Below are positions 10,185-20,640 of a DNA stretch of 64,000 nt, piece after piece. The DNA is from Nephrocerus scutellatus (lineage: Eukaryota; Arthropoda; Insecta; Diptera; Pipunculidae): the NCBI GenBank assembly GCA_947095585.1, contig OX352761.1, forward strand, positions 94,631,333 through 94,695,332, read 5' to 3'. Made by a program: the position numbers and the translations under genes. Below the pieces are notes generated by a model. The model was not told the origin of the DNA. It was given only the letters and a program-made list of their open reading frames with translations, and searched no databases. The first letter of the stretch is position 1, and the number at the start of each line of letters is the position of its first letter.

Positions 10185-10890
10185 TAAAAAAAAACAACCC
10201 ATAAAAATACAATTTTTCATGTAAATTCTCTAATAGTACATGGGTATGTTAAAATTTGAAGAAAATCGAGCTAATTTTTAAAATATTTATATGGGCACCC
10301 CTCGGACCTCAGGGCCTAACTCCAAAAACTTGACAAAAAAATGTTTCCATCGGAGATACACACGTATATAATACTTTAAAAAAATCGGGTTACGTTTTTT
10401 AAAAAATTTGTTGGGGCCCCATGACCCTCCAAACAGTGTCTCCAAAATTTTTGCAAAAAGTGTTGCCTATCGGAGATACACACGTCTATAAAATTTTAAA
10501 AAAATCGGGTTAATTTTTTTTAAAAATTTTTTGCGGCCCAATGACCCTGGGGCCCGGGGTCTCTAAATTTTTTACAAAAAGTGTTTTTCATCGGAGATAC
10601 ATACGTATATAAAATTTAAAGAAAATCGGGTTAATTTTTTTAAAAAAAGTTATGGGGCCCCACGAACCCAGTCCCGAGGGTCCTCAAATTTTAATAGAAA
10701 GTGTTGTCATCGGAGATATGCATGTGTGCAAAATTTCAATAAAATAGGACTTTGGGAAGTGGGTCAAAAATTTATCGCAAGATTCCATGACACACAAATC
10801 CACAAATCCACAAACCCACAAACCCACAAGCCCACAAGCCCACAAACCCACAAATACACGGGCAAGTGAAGTTAATATAGAGAATTTAAA
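10185..10890 (-). repeat. Repeat family H2, long copy with 120-bp internal tandem units
   Basis: About four units are recognised by CGGAGATACA at 10351, 10471, 10592 and 10711, giving a period of 119-121 bp. Each unit carries a GGGGCCCC-type GC patch and a GAAAATCGGGTTAATTTTTT-type patch. Next to the terminus (10798-10858) is an array of about seven 8-bp units of the type CCACAAAC. The terminus ACGGGCAAGTGAAGTTAATA follows. It is inverted relative to the copy at 11065-11395. Confidence 0.75.
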
Positions 10891-11064
10891 AAGGGAAAGA
10901 AGTTCAAGAGTAAAGAAGATAAAAAATCTACAAAGAGAATTCCAAATAAATATATGAGAGTAGTGGAAACATTACTAAAAACCTGCAGAATCTGATAGAT
11001 GCAATAATAACAACACAGCCCGGTTCGAAAACGAAAGGACATTCTCAGCTTGTTGTTCTTTTTA

Positions 11065-11395
11065 AATTCACTATATTAACTTCACTTGCCGTGTGTTTGT
11101 GGGTTTGTGGGTTTGTGGGTTTGTGGATTTGTGGATTTGTGTGTCATGGAATCTTGCGATCAATTTTTAACCCACTTCCTACAGCCCGAAATTTGGCACA
11201 CATGTATATCTCCCATGACAACACTTTCTATTAAAATTTGAGGCCCCTCGGGCCGCGGGGTCCCATACAAATATTTTACAAAATTTACCCGATTTTCTTT
11301 AAATTTTGTACACATATGTGTCTTCGATGGAAAACACTTTATGTAAAAATTTGGAGCGATCGGCCCCTTGGGGACCCCAAGATTCCACCTGATAT
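11065..11395 (+). repeat. Repeat family H2, truncated copy
   Basis: It starts with CTATATTAACTTCACTTGCC and an array of the 8-bp unit GTTTGTGG (11092-11145). Less than two internal units follow, and the copy then stops abruptly at the hAT remains. With the copy at 10185-10890 it forms a head-to-head inverted pair separated by about 175 bp. Confidence 0.7.
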
Positions 11396-11399
11396 AATT

Positions 11400-12266
11400 T
11401 CAGCGGCAGTGGAGTGAAACAAGACAAAGACGGATTGCGTGCCATTTTATTAGTTACTTGTTAATCAGGCTAACCGCACTCAATTGTTGAAGAACTGATA
11501 CTACCGGCTGTAAGTAACGTCCTGCGCACTGTACTTCGAAAACCAGCATCTGATGATATTATTAAAAATATTTAATATCCCATTGAGCAATAATACAGGG
11601 CAAATCGATCAAATGTCTCAGGATTTTCTTTAACACAAATCAACCTTACCAAACAACGAAACCTGACACAAAAGGAAAGTCTCTGTTTAACGTATTGGAA
11701 CGTTTTTTTTCAGAAAAGAATATCACTTTGAAATAATATACTGATGGTGCTCCTGCAATGACAGAATGCTATAGCGGGTTCATTTCATATTTGAAAAAGG
11801 AAGTTACCAAATTAAGTCGTGGTACATCGTATGATTCAAGGGCAACATATAGTTACAAAAAGACTAAATGACCACCTTCATTGCTCCTTTAGTATTATAA
11901 TTATGAGTTAATAAGAAGCAATTATCTTAACAATAGGTTGGTTGCAAAGCGTTGTAATAATAAGACGAAATAATTCAGTCGTTTAATATTGAACACAAAA
12001 GTCTTGAACGATTATTTAACTTAGTTTTTCAGAGTTTTTTGAAAACAGAGATGATTTGTTAAGAAGGAATTTAAATTAAAAATTTATTGCATTCCTTAAT
12101 AATATCGATTAATTGTCGGATTTGATGAATAAAATGAATGAAAAAAATGTTTATAATCAAGGAAATCATGTAAATGCTATCAAAGCACAGGCATTTGTAA
12201 ACATTGTTCAAACAAATGTTGGGCGAAGAGAATATTGCAAGTCGTCAAGGATTGGTTAAATGACAA
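11400..12266 (+). pseudogene. hAT transposase remnant (ZBED/SCAND3-like), first part
   Basis: Frameshifted but readable hAT landmarks are: KGKSLFNVLERFFSEKNI (about 11680-11735), a TDGAPAMT-type block (11740-11765) with YSGFISYLKKEVTKL, then HRMIQGQHIVTKRLNDHL-like (about 11830-11875), FFENRDDLLRRNLN (about 12036-12075), LSDLMNKMNEKNVYNQGNHV (12115-12175) and NVGRREYCKSSR (about 12218-12250). These match the order in the domesticated or hAT family with BED fingers. A Helitron is inserted exactly at 12266/12267, and the remains resume after it. Many stops are present, so the copy is dead. Confidence 0.75.
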
Positions 12267-12549
12267 TCTATATATATAAATTAGAGAATTTATTTGTATA
12301 TATATTTGTGCCTACCTAGCTCTGGAACGCCTTGACCAATTTCAACCAAACTGGTATACATATTAGTTACTATCTGGAATCAAATATATGTGGTGGGGGG
12401 TAGCACGTTTATTGGCTGTGGGAGGCTGTCCCCTACCCCTACCAGAGGCAAAAACCTGCACCCCCCTGGTACAGTTTTCGGTATCACCGTGATGAATAGT
12501 GGTGGTAGTACGCTCCTATGGATGAGTTATGTATCGCCGCAGGGTGGTG

Positions 12550-13165
12550 GGTGACCGATATTAGTGTTGGATTCTATGGTTTTCGGGGTCGCTGAGTTAA
12601 ATAGTGATGGCAAGAAAGCTCTAGGGGGTAGGGGGGGAGGGTCGATAACGGTGAGGGGGAGGGGTGACCGATATTAGAGTCAATTCGGTTTTCGGGGTCG
12701 CTGAGTGGGGCGGGGTGACTGAGGGGGGTAAGTAAGTAAGTGATGGTAAGAAAGCTCTAGGGGATGTGGTTGATAACTGAAGGGGTGGGGGGGTGACCGA
12801 TATTAGTGTTGGATTCTATGGTTTTCGGGGTCGCTGAGTTGAATGGTGATGGTAATACAGCTCTACGGGGAAGGGGGGAAGGGTCGGTAACGGTGACCGA
12901 TATTAGAGTCAATTATATGGTTTTCGGGGTCGCTGAGTGGGGCGGGGTGACTGAGGGGGGTGAGTTGAATGGTAAGACAGCCCTAGGGGGATGGTGTCAA
13001 TAACTGAGGGGGGGGGTGACCGATATTAGTGTCGGTTCTATAGTTTTCGGGGTCACTGAGATGAATAGTGTTGGTAGGACACTTCTATGGGTGAGTTGTT
13101 TTTCCGGAAGGGGGAGGATGACCGATATTAGTGTCGATCCCCTAGTTTTCGGGATCGCTGAGATG
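12550..13165 (+). repeat. G-rich minisatellite in the H5 Helitron
   Basis: GACCGATATTAG recurs at 12553, 12666, 12795, 12895, 13018 and 13120, a degenerate period of 100-129 bp. Each unit contains TTTTCGGGGTCGCTGAG and long G-runs such as GGGGGGTGAC. Short chance reading frames across it are repeat translations, not genes. Confidence 0.85.
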
Positions 13166-13234
13166 AATAGTTGTGCCTAGAATGGTACCTGGCGACCGGC
13201 AACCGGATGGATTTCGGGTGAAAAGAGACAGTGT

Positions 13235-13372
13235 GAAACAGTTTTTATCCCACGGATTGCTATCATTTCGATGGATCTACCTTTTAAATTTAAGAGATTG
13301 CAGTTTCCAGTAAAACTTTCGCTTTCGATGACGATCAATAATTCGGACAGTTTATTAAGTATTGCGGAGATT
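13235..13372 (+). pseudogene. PIF1-like helicase C-terminal scrap inside H5
   Basis: The plus strand reads ETVFIPRIAIISMDLPFKFK, then RLQFPVKLSFSMTINN, then a stop at about 13372. This matches the late helicase motif of Helitron Rep/Hel proteins, where FKRxQFPxxLxFxMTINKxQGQ is conserved. The K-x-Q-G-Q part is lost. It marks H5 as a deletion derivative of a helicase-bearing Helitron. Confidence 0.7.
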
Positions 13373-13668
13373 TGAGACAAATTTTTTTTGCTTGCTCTAG
13401 GGTGGGTTCACCTAAGAAATTATTTATTCTTGCTCTTGAATGTGAAACTAAAAGCATTGTATACAACCAAGTTTTGTTTAAAATTTATATTATTTTTTTT
13501 TTTTTATTTTTTTTAATAGTTTGAATACTATAGCTATAATTTAAAATACTTATTTTGTTAAAAAAATTGCAATTTTACCTTAAAGATAGATATCATTCTT
13601 TTCCCTACCCCTGCCTAGTAGAAGATTGAGATGAATAAATACCTGGAAAACGCCGGGTAATCAGCTAG

Positions 13669-13706
13669 TAAGTGATAAAGATATTCTGATATAGTATAGA
13701 CGTTTT
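13669..13706 (+). pseudogene. hAT remnant, short middle part
   Basis: These are the few bases of target sequence left between the Helitron end and the MITE. They continue the element interrupted at 12266, but no motif can be read in so short a piece. Confidence 0.35.
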
Positions 13707-14172
13707 GGCTAACACATATTTTCTTATGTATTATTTATTAACACGATTAAATCATAAAGACCAATTTCTTCAATTTATGTATTTATATGTATATATCAAT
13801 ATATCAACATATATATCAATAGTTTAACATAACTCCTCCTCTAGAACAGCAAACTCCATCAACACAATCAACGTACAAAATTAAATTAGAACTTCATCTT
13901 TCATGAAAATTATACTATACACATAAATATTTTGACGTTGCGCGTACAATGGTAGACTAAGGACAAACTAAAAATGGAATCGAAACTACATTACTCGGTT
14001 TTCGGTATCATGATATGCAGTACAGAAAAGAACAAGTAAACAAATAAAATTTTACAATTGAATTTACGTTAAACTATTGACATAGGAATATATGAATTCT
14101 TAAATTGAAGAAATATGGTCTATATCATTTAAAGGTATTAATAAATAGTACATAAGAAAATATGTGTTAGCC
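13707..14172. mobile_element. MITE with 31-bp terminal inverted repeats
   Basis: The left end starts GGCTAACACATATTTTCTTA at 13707. The right end (14142-14172) is its reverse complement over 31 bp with a single mismatch. The interior is AT-rich and non-coding. No clear target duplication was found, so the superfamily is open. It sits between pieces of the hAT remnant. Confidence 0.75.
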
Positions 14173-14335
14173 ACAACCTTCTATTTGGAAGCAATTAAAG
14201 AAGATCTGACTAATCGATTTCAGGACGTCCGCAACATGGCTAGAAGAGTAGATAGTAAATTAAAAAACTATGTTCTAAAATTGAAACTGAATAAATTAAA
14301 AAAAAAATAGTGGATGTTGTCAATGGTATGTAACA
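14173..14335 (+). pseudogene. hAT transposase remnant, last part
   Basis: The plus strand reads TTFYLEAIKEDLTNRFQDV (about 14178-14235), similar to the late hAT block with a DLxxRFxD core. An A-rich frame ends in a stop near 14308. It is probably the continuation of the 11400-12266 remnant beyond the Helitron and MITE. Confidence 0.5.
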
Positions 14336-14753
14336 AATCATCGAAACAAAAAAATTACATATTTTTATCAATTATGACTCACTGAAATTAAAGCTTGTCG
14401 CGAAATATAATAAAAACCCTATTACAAAAATAAATTTTTCAGAAAAGTCAGAAAATTAATTTAAAACTCTTGATAATGGTCAGCAAGACCGAATTATTTG
14501 CAAACATTAATATTTTTACAAACGATTAAATAATGTCTACAATAAGCAACACAATTAAATAAAAATTTTCATAAATTCGTAATAATCAATATAAAAATAA
14601 ATTTGTTTGCAAAAATTTATTGCTCAGAAAACTTTTTACCACCCTATCCACTGGCCCTGTATTTATCTGTATGGATGTATGTATGTTACCTATTGACTGC
14701 CAAACCATTCCAACTATCGCGTTCAAACTTTGCAAAGAGATTTTATACCTTAA
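14336..14753. other. AT-rich stretch, nothing recognised
   Basis: The DNA is A-rich without readable motifs. The 14640-14750 part looks like the 3' flank of a Helitron family but carries no ends. Confidence 0.3.
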
Positions 14754-14849
14754 CTAGCTAACCCGACAGACGTTGTCCTGTCCAACTTTCAATAAATTTG
14801 CTTATGATCGTTTTGTGAATTTGTGAAGAGCTATTTGAAATGAGGTTCC

Positions 14850-15240
14850 TCTAGTCTTTTGTAGGTCTTTTGAGGGCCTTTTGGGGGTCTTTTGAGGGTA
14901 TTTTGATGGTCTTTTTGGGGTCTTTTGTTAGTTTTTTTAGTCTGGGTCTCTTGGGGAGTCAGGTGAGGGTACTTAGTGGGCCTTTTGAGAATCTTTTTGG
15001 TGTTTTTTGGGTCTTTTGAGGACCTTTTGAAGGTTTTTTGGGGGTTGTGTGAGGATTTTTAGGGGTCTCGAATGATTTGGTGGTCTTTAATTATTTTTCG
15101 ACGGGTTTATGATTCTTTTGAGGGTATTTTGGGGGTCTCTTGTGATTCTTTTGAGAGTCTTTCGGAGGTATTTTTATGATTTTTTGGGGACTCCCAGTCT
15201 TTTTATGGTCTTTGGATGTTCTTTTGGAGTGTTTTAGTAG
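14850..15240 (+). repeat. G/T-rich short tandem repeat (TTTTGAGGGTC type), block 1
   Basis: Irregular units of the type GGTCTTTTGAGGGTC repeat about 25 times. Further blocks with the same motif lie at 15680-15810 and 15985-16330. G-runs of three to five separated by T-rich spacers could form G-quadruplexes with long loops. The short frames across it are not genes. Confidence 0.8.
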
Positions 15241-15679
15241 TATTTTTGCCCACAGCATCAAAAAAAACTTCACTTCAAATGCGCGTAAAAGTTACACGTA
15301 CTGTATTTGTAAGTCAAACTACTTCATCGGAGGTGAGGAGAATATTTAGTACAGTATCAAAAATAATTTCGTGTTGCGATTTTGTGTTACATGTTTGAAT
15401 TCTTGTAACTAAGTCATTTCTCAAGCGATTTTTATGAAATTAGTATGCAGGACTAATATGGGACTATAAAACTTGTTTCTATGGAAATTCTGGGATACAG
15501 TCATTAGGGACTGGAATTTCGGGAACTAATCCATTACTGGAATTTTGGGAAATAAGCCATTTATCAAGCGATGAAATTCGGTATTCAGGACAAAGATGTG
15601 GCTATAAGACTTGTTCCTACGGAAATTCTGGGATAAGGTTATTAGGGACTGGTATTCCGGGAACTTATCCGCTTCTCGA

Positions 15680-15810
15680 CCGATTTGTATTTTGAGGGTC
15701 TTTTTGGGTCTTTTGGGGAGTCTTTTGAGGGTCTTTTATGGGTCGTTTTTTGGTCTTTTAGTGGTCTTTTTGGGGTATTTTGGGAATCTATAGAGTCTTA
15801 TGGGGGTCTT
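15680..15810 (+). repeat. G/T-rich short tandem repeat, block 2
   Basis: This has the same motif as 14850-15240 (GGGTCTTTT units), near the 5' half of the H3 copy a element. Confidence 0.75.
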
Positions 15811-15984
15811 GACTATGAGTAACATTTAAAAATAAAGTTGAGCCAATTCGGTTCAGCCGTTCTCAAGTGATGCGGTTACCAACGAAGAGCATTTCATTTT
15901 ATATATATAGACTAGCTGACCCGACAGACGTGCTGTCCAACTTTCAATAAATTTGTTTGTGATTGTTTTGTGAATTTGTGAAGA

Positions 15985-16330
15985 ACTATTTTAGGTCTTT
16001 TGAGGGTCTTTTAGTGGTCTTTTGAAGGTATTTTGGAGGACTTTAGGGGTCCTTTTTTGGTCTTTTGAGTCTGGGTCTCTTGGGGTGTCTTTTGAGGGTC
16101 TTTTGGAGGTCTTTAATATATTTTAGGAGGTCTTTTATGTTTCTTTTGTTGGTCTGTTGGTGGTATTTTTGGGGTCTTTTTGGAGTTATTTTGGGGTCTT
16201 TTGGTGGGGTTTAGGGTCTTATGGTGGTAAGTCTTTTGAGGGGTCTTTTGTGATTCTTTTGAGGGTTTTTTGGAGATCTTTTTATGATTCTTTTGGGGGT
16301 CTTTTTGGGGTTTTTAGGGCTCTTTTGGCG
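15985..16330 (+). repeat. G/T-rich short tandem repeat, block 3
   Basis: The motif is the same as block 1, here between the helicase fragment and the 3' end of H3 copy b. Both H3 copies have it at the same relative place, next to GCCCACAxCATCAAA. Confidence 0.8.
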
Positions 16331-16364
16331 GCATTTTTGCCCACAACATCAAAGAAGTTTTACT

Positions 16365-16605
16365 TCAACCGCGCGTAATAAGTATGCGCACTGTTTTTTT
16401 ATTTATTTTGTTGCCTGGCGCGTAAACAAACAATGCTGATAATTTTCCGACACTGGAACAGGTGACATACAATTGACCATGCGAGAAGCATGGATTTTCA
16501 AGGTTAATGCCGCAAACACCCAATGACTGCCCTTGTGTTTTATTTATTGTAATTGTGAATGCAAACCGCACCCAAAACTGCAAGTACTTAAAGTCTAATC
16601 ATTGG
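16365..16605 (-). pseudogene. PIF1-like helicase C-terminal fragment of a Helitron
   Basis: A continuous minus-strand frame reads FKYLQFWVRFAFTITINKTQ, GQSLGVCGINLENPCFSHGQ and LYVTCSSVGKLSALFVYAPG. It matches the conserved end of Helitron helicases, including INKxQGQS, the CFSHGQLYVxCS block and the FVYAPGN tail. ATP-binding motifs and the Rep domain are missing, so the product cannot act alone. The open frame may be a recent truncation. Confidence 0.85.
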
Positions 16606-17315
16606 GATGCTTTGACAAATCTCAAGAGAAAGACAGTGCCAATGGATCAGCTGTCAAACGACATTTGCGCACATAGCGCCAACTATTGGAATCTGTTGGA
16701 ATAGAAATGAAATAACGACTTTTGTTGGACAGATCGCGAATCGACACAAAAGTAAAACCAAATTTAATTTTATTTTAATTTAGGCTGGGATGCGTTTTTC
16801 CAGATTTTTCATTTTACAGAAAACATTCTATCCAAAAAAAAAAAATATCCAATTTATCGTTTTCCAAATTTTCCTACACTCTTTTGTAATTTTTCCGAGT
16901 TTTCGTTTGCTAAAAATATTTCCGGGAGCGTAACGAACAAAACAAAAAAAGAATCATTCAAATATGTCGTTCCTTTCGTCAGTTATGTGCATAAAAAAAT
17001 TGTGATTTTTGCTGTTTGTCCGAACTTTTAGACTTTTCTTTGTTTTTTCATTTTTTCATTCCATTATCTTTCTTTCCCTGGACCATAACGAACAAAACAA
17101 AAAACAACCATTACGCAAATCAATCGTTCGAATCGTGAGTTATGGTCGCGAGTTTATACAAAAAATCCTTTCGCACTTTCAGTTTTTTTCCGAATTTTCC
17201 TGGCAACTTTAGTAATTTTTTTTCTGCATAAGCCTTATTCGGATTATGACTATGAACCAAATCGGTCTAGCCGTTCTCAAGCGATGCGGTTCCCAACCCA
17301 TGTTTTTATAAGTTT

Positions 17316-19744
17316 TTCAGAATTTTCTAATAGTAGTGTCCTAATATTTTGCACACACTGTTTTGCTTTGTATTTAAAGAAAACTAGAACCGCTATAATT
17401 TGAAAGGGTCGGACACTTTGGTCAGGAGGCTTCCATATAAATATTTTTTCTTAATCGTATGGAAACGCTGGAGTATATGTGCACTGGATGCTGTACAGGT
17501 AAATAAGCGCCCCCAACAATTGGCTGTGGTGCTGTGCGCCGCTGAAAGCACCTGCGAAGCCGTAGGGCGAAGCTAATAATCAGGGCCAAGACTTTTTTAC
17601 ATCGTGCGTGTGTTTGTTTGCTTATGTTTTTCGCCCGGTTTGCGATGGCGTAGTTTTGAGTTTTTTTTTATTCATAGAGGTAGTTTTAGGAGGAAAGGAA
17701 TGAAAAAGGGGATGAAATTAAAATCCATATAAGCCCATGTAGACTTAACCTGAGAAGATCCGCTTTAAAATTTTATATATGTATATAAACAAAACAACAG
17801 CTTTAAACTGCACTTACTTGTTGCTTTAAAAGGTGTGGGGAGTTCTAAACGGCTTTCGCACGATCGCATCAGTAAAAGTGCTCATTGGTCAGCTTGACTT
17901 AACCAACCACTAACACCATCCGCCAAGTCCGCCTGTAAAATAATTTGATTGGCTACCATACGAGTACCACTTTAACTTATTAATATATCGCTTAATAAAA
18001 GTATGTACTCAGTTCAGTGGTTAAGTAAATGGCATGTACAGCAGAAAACCAAATCAATTAACGCCTTCAGGCAACAAAAGCTCTGCGATCCAAAACGATG
18101 CGATCGACATAGTTCGAGTAGCATGTTTACTTTAGGTTGGTGACAGACAAAACCAAGCGCAATGCAGAAAGGTGCTAATGTTTATGAATTTTTTCCCACT
18201 GAACTTAAACTCACACGGCCAAAATTTGTCTCCCGAAGTGTGTACATCGCTGTTCGACTACCGTGTCCGCCATGTCATCATATTCGATTGTATGCCAAGT
18301 AGCTACCGTCGTCTTGGTGTGAATTTTAGCACATTGTCACTATTACCGGCGCTCAGTTGTACTATCACATTGTCAATCTCTTCTATAGTATTTGTCATTT
18401 GTAGAAACCGTAAAGCTGCTCGCGCATGGCCACGTCGATTTATCCGAATTGGAGATACATCTCGTTTATATCACTAGTTGTGACACATCGGGTAGTCATA
18501 AAAATCGCCGACGCTTAGCCCATTGACACGGCTGGTAGGAGCGGGGTGAGCGTTGGTCCGACACGTACAAAAGCAATATATCATGAGAGCCCGACACGCT
18601 TAGAAATTCTGTTAGAAATCAAAATTTTTCCCGAAATGCGATAGAATTCTACTTAAGTAGATTGCTTTGGAAGCGCTTGATGCAAGCCGCATAAGCCAGC
18701 AATAACACTGCAGAGCCAAAGCATATATTTAATGTTGTGTTTATTCGAAACTTGAGATATAGACGGCAGTCGATCCATCGGATATGACATTAAACGTTTC
18801 CGCTGAAGTTAATCTGTTTCCATTTCCAAATTCAAATGTTCGACGATGCGTTTGTGCAAAATATAAATGAGAGAGGGCGATCGTAAGGATCGCAGAAAAC
18901 CCTAACCAACAACAACAATAAGTAACAAAACAAACAAACACTATGACCGCGCGTATAGCCATTTGGTTTCATTTAATTAAGATGATCCAATTTCACAGAG
19001 TTCATATAAAGCGGCAAAGATGAAAGTGAGACTCACTCAGTCGGGATTGCTATGTGCATTTAATATTGCAGTTGTTCTATGTTTTCAATGGGAAATTTTA
19101 CATATTAGATCACGATGCAGTTTGCGACAGGACACCCTACAAAATTTCCCAGTTAATATTGCACAACTTTCAGTTAAAATTCTACTACATCGTGTTGTTT
19201 TTAGCTTACAAACATCAACTTACTATATTGTCACTCACTCTCACTTAAAACACTGACTACTACGAACAATATCTAAATGTTTATTCACTTAACATCTACA
19301 TCTGCTAAAATGATCTGTCAGTCAGAAACTGCCGACTATTGCGCTACTCAGTTAAAAAAAATCGGAAAACATTTTAATAGTCGTTCTAGTTTGATTACAA
19401 AAATTATTGATAAATATTTCAATATGTTTTTTTTCGGACATTCGAGCACTTTAACCAAAGCCGACAAACTGAAGCATTAAATGCGTCTCCGCCTTGGGCG
19501 GTTGATGCTCTTAACACATCACAGAGGATACCAATTCGCGAATATGCGCAATTATTTTTTTAATGGATGTGTGCAATATGGATTTAATAAAATTCGTTTT
19601 ATGAAAACTATTTCGAGGCAGATGTTTCGTTTTTTATTTTAATCTTATAACAATTTGTTATCATGAAGTGCGTCGATAAAAATATATTTGAAATAACAAA
19701 AAATTGAGATCAACTATCGCAAGAATTTAAAACAAGTAAATGTA
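17316..19744. other. Intergenic DNA, no firm feature
   Basis: 17330-17460 has faint H2-like phrases. A minus-strand frame at 18741-18962 (73 codons, hydrophobic N-terminus MAIRAVIVFVCFVTYCCCW) sits about 40 bp downstream of a TTTATATGAA word. It might encode a small secreted or membrane peptide but matches nothing I know. The frame at 18172-18477 is likewise unassigned. 18480-18640 is somewhat richer in GC without motifs. Confidence 0.3.
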
Positions 19745-20640
19745 AAAATGTGCCCCATACATAAAAAGGGAGATATCACAAAATTCAGCAATTATCGTGG
19801 TATAACGTTGTTGAGTACCGTGTATAAGATTTTCTCCTCTATCCTTCAAGACAGGATAGTCATCATTGGCCCATACCAGTGTGGCTTCATCCCAGGCAAA
19901 TCAACAATTGGCAAGATTTACACCCTTGTGCAGGTGATGGAAAAATGTCTAGAGCTTGAAAACTCACCACACCATCTATAGACTTTAAAGCCGCCTATGG
20001 TAGCATAGTGAGAGTAGAAGTTTATAAAGCCATGATAGAATTCAGCATCCCAAAAAAACTGACCCGACTATGTAGGTTGACCATGACCAATGTTATAAGC
20101 TAAGTAAAAATATCCGAATCACTATCAAGCCCATTCAACATCTATAACGGACTCCGACAACAAGATGGATTGGCCTGCGCCCTCTTCAACCTGGCGTTGG
20201 AAAAAGTGATACGAGACTCTGACGTAACGGCGAGAGGAACAATCCTCTATAAGTCCATTCAGATACTGGCTTACGCAGACGATATTGACATCGTTGGTAT
20301 AAACCGAAGAGCTGTACAGGAAGCTTTCATCCAGGTAGAGCAGGCGGCACGGAAACTGAGGCTGCACATAAATGAGAGCAAAACAAAATACATGCTGGCC
20401 ACGTCTGCGAGTAGAAGATCCAACATTGGTCCCTCAATTCAAATAGTGGAGCGCGATTTTGAAGTAGTGCAATATTTTAACTATCTCGGGTAGCAACCGA
20501 TAACAGCATGGAACCAGAAATACGCGCACGGTTGCTTTAAACCAACGAAGCCTACTACATTCTGTCAAGACTATTTAAATCCAGGAACTTAACCATAACA
20601 TCCAAGCTGCTGATATATAAGATAATGGTCATGCCAGTCC
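19745..20640 (+). pseudogene. LINE family A reverse transcriptase, partial copy 1
   Basis: Readable blocks are CPIHKKGDITKFSNYRGITL (19750-19810), IGPYQCGFIPGKSTI (about 19865), a truncated DFKAAY block (about 19981), then ACALFNLALEKVIRDSDV (20173-20226), ILAYADDIDIVG (20263-20298, the catalytic A-x-D-D of the palm) and LHINESKTKYMLA (about 20360-20400). Stops at 19979-19981 and 20101-20103 and frameshifts at about 20494 kill it. It ends in a fragment of family H4 at about 20641-20730. Confidence 0.85.

Larger units (their letters stand above)
12267..13668 (+). mobile_element. Helitron-like non-autonomous element, family H5, full-length copy
   Basis: The 5' end is TCTATATATATAAA preceded by A at 12266. 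The 3' end is CTAG at 13665-13668 followed by T. A 6-bp subterminal hairpin (ACCTGG / CCGGGT, one T.G pair, loop of six) spans 13641-13658, about 6 nt before CAGCTAG. These are textbook Helitron ends. The 1402-bp body carries a G-rich minisatellite (about 12550-13165) and a scrap of helicase coding sequence (13235-13372). It interrupts the hAT remnant, so it is the younger insertion. The partial copy at 23351-24425 shares body and 3' end. Confidence 0.85.
14754..15911 (-). mobile_element. Helitron-like element, family H3, copy a (downstream member of a tandem pair)
   Basis: On the minus strand it begins with TCTATATATATAAAATG at 15911 and carries the 5' block CATCACTTGAGAACGGCTGA. It ends with CTAG at 14757-14754 followed by T. 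A GACAG/CTGTC stem lies just before the end. The interior has two runs of G/T-rich 11-14-bp repeats on the plus strand. Its 5' end directly follows the CTAG of copy b with no intervening base. Confidence 0.8.
15912..17315 (-). mobile_element. Helitron-like element, family H3, copy b (upstream member of the tandem pair)
   Basis: Its minus-strand 3' end is CTAG at 15915-15912. The 5' side is recognised by GAACGGCTAGACCGATTTGG (about 17257-17277, minus strand) and fades near 17315, so that end is approximate. Between the ends it holds a helicase C-terminal fragment (16365-16605) followed by a GCGCGGTTGAAGTAAAAC block and the G/T-rich array. The order helicase, array, terminus indicates descent from an autonomous Helitron. 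Confidence 0.75.

Noticed and set aside
10798..10858. Short direct repeats resembling a CRISPR array
   Set aside because: The 8-bp units are contiguous, with no spacers, and lie in a eukaryotic repeat family.
12806..13003. 65-codon frame with repeated VFGVAE
   Set aside because: It is a translation of the Helitron minisatellite.
15091..16378. Short frames rich in Lys/Pro or Gly/Phe
   Set aside because: They are translations of the G/T-rich short tandem repeat.
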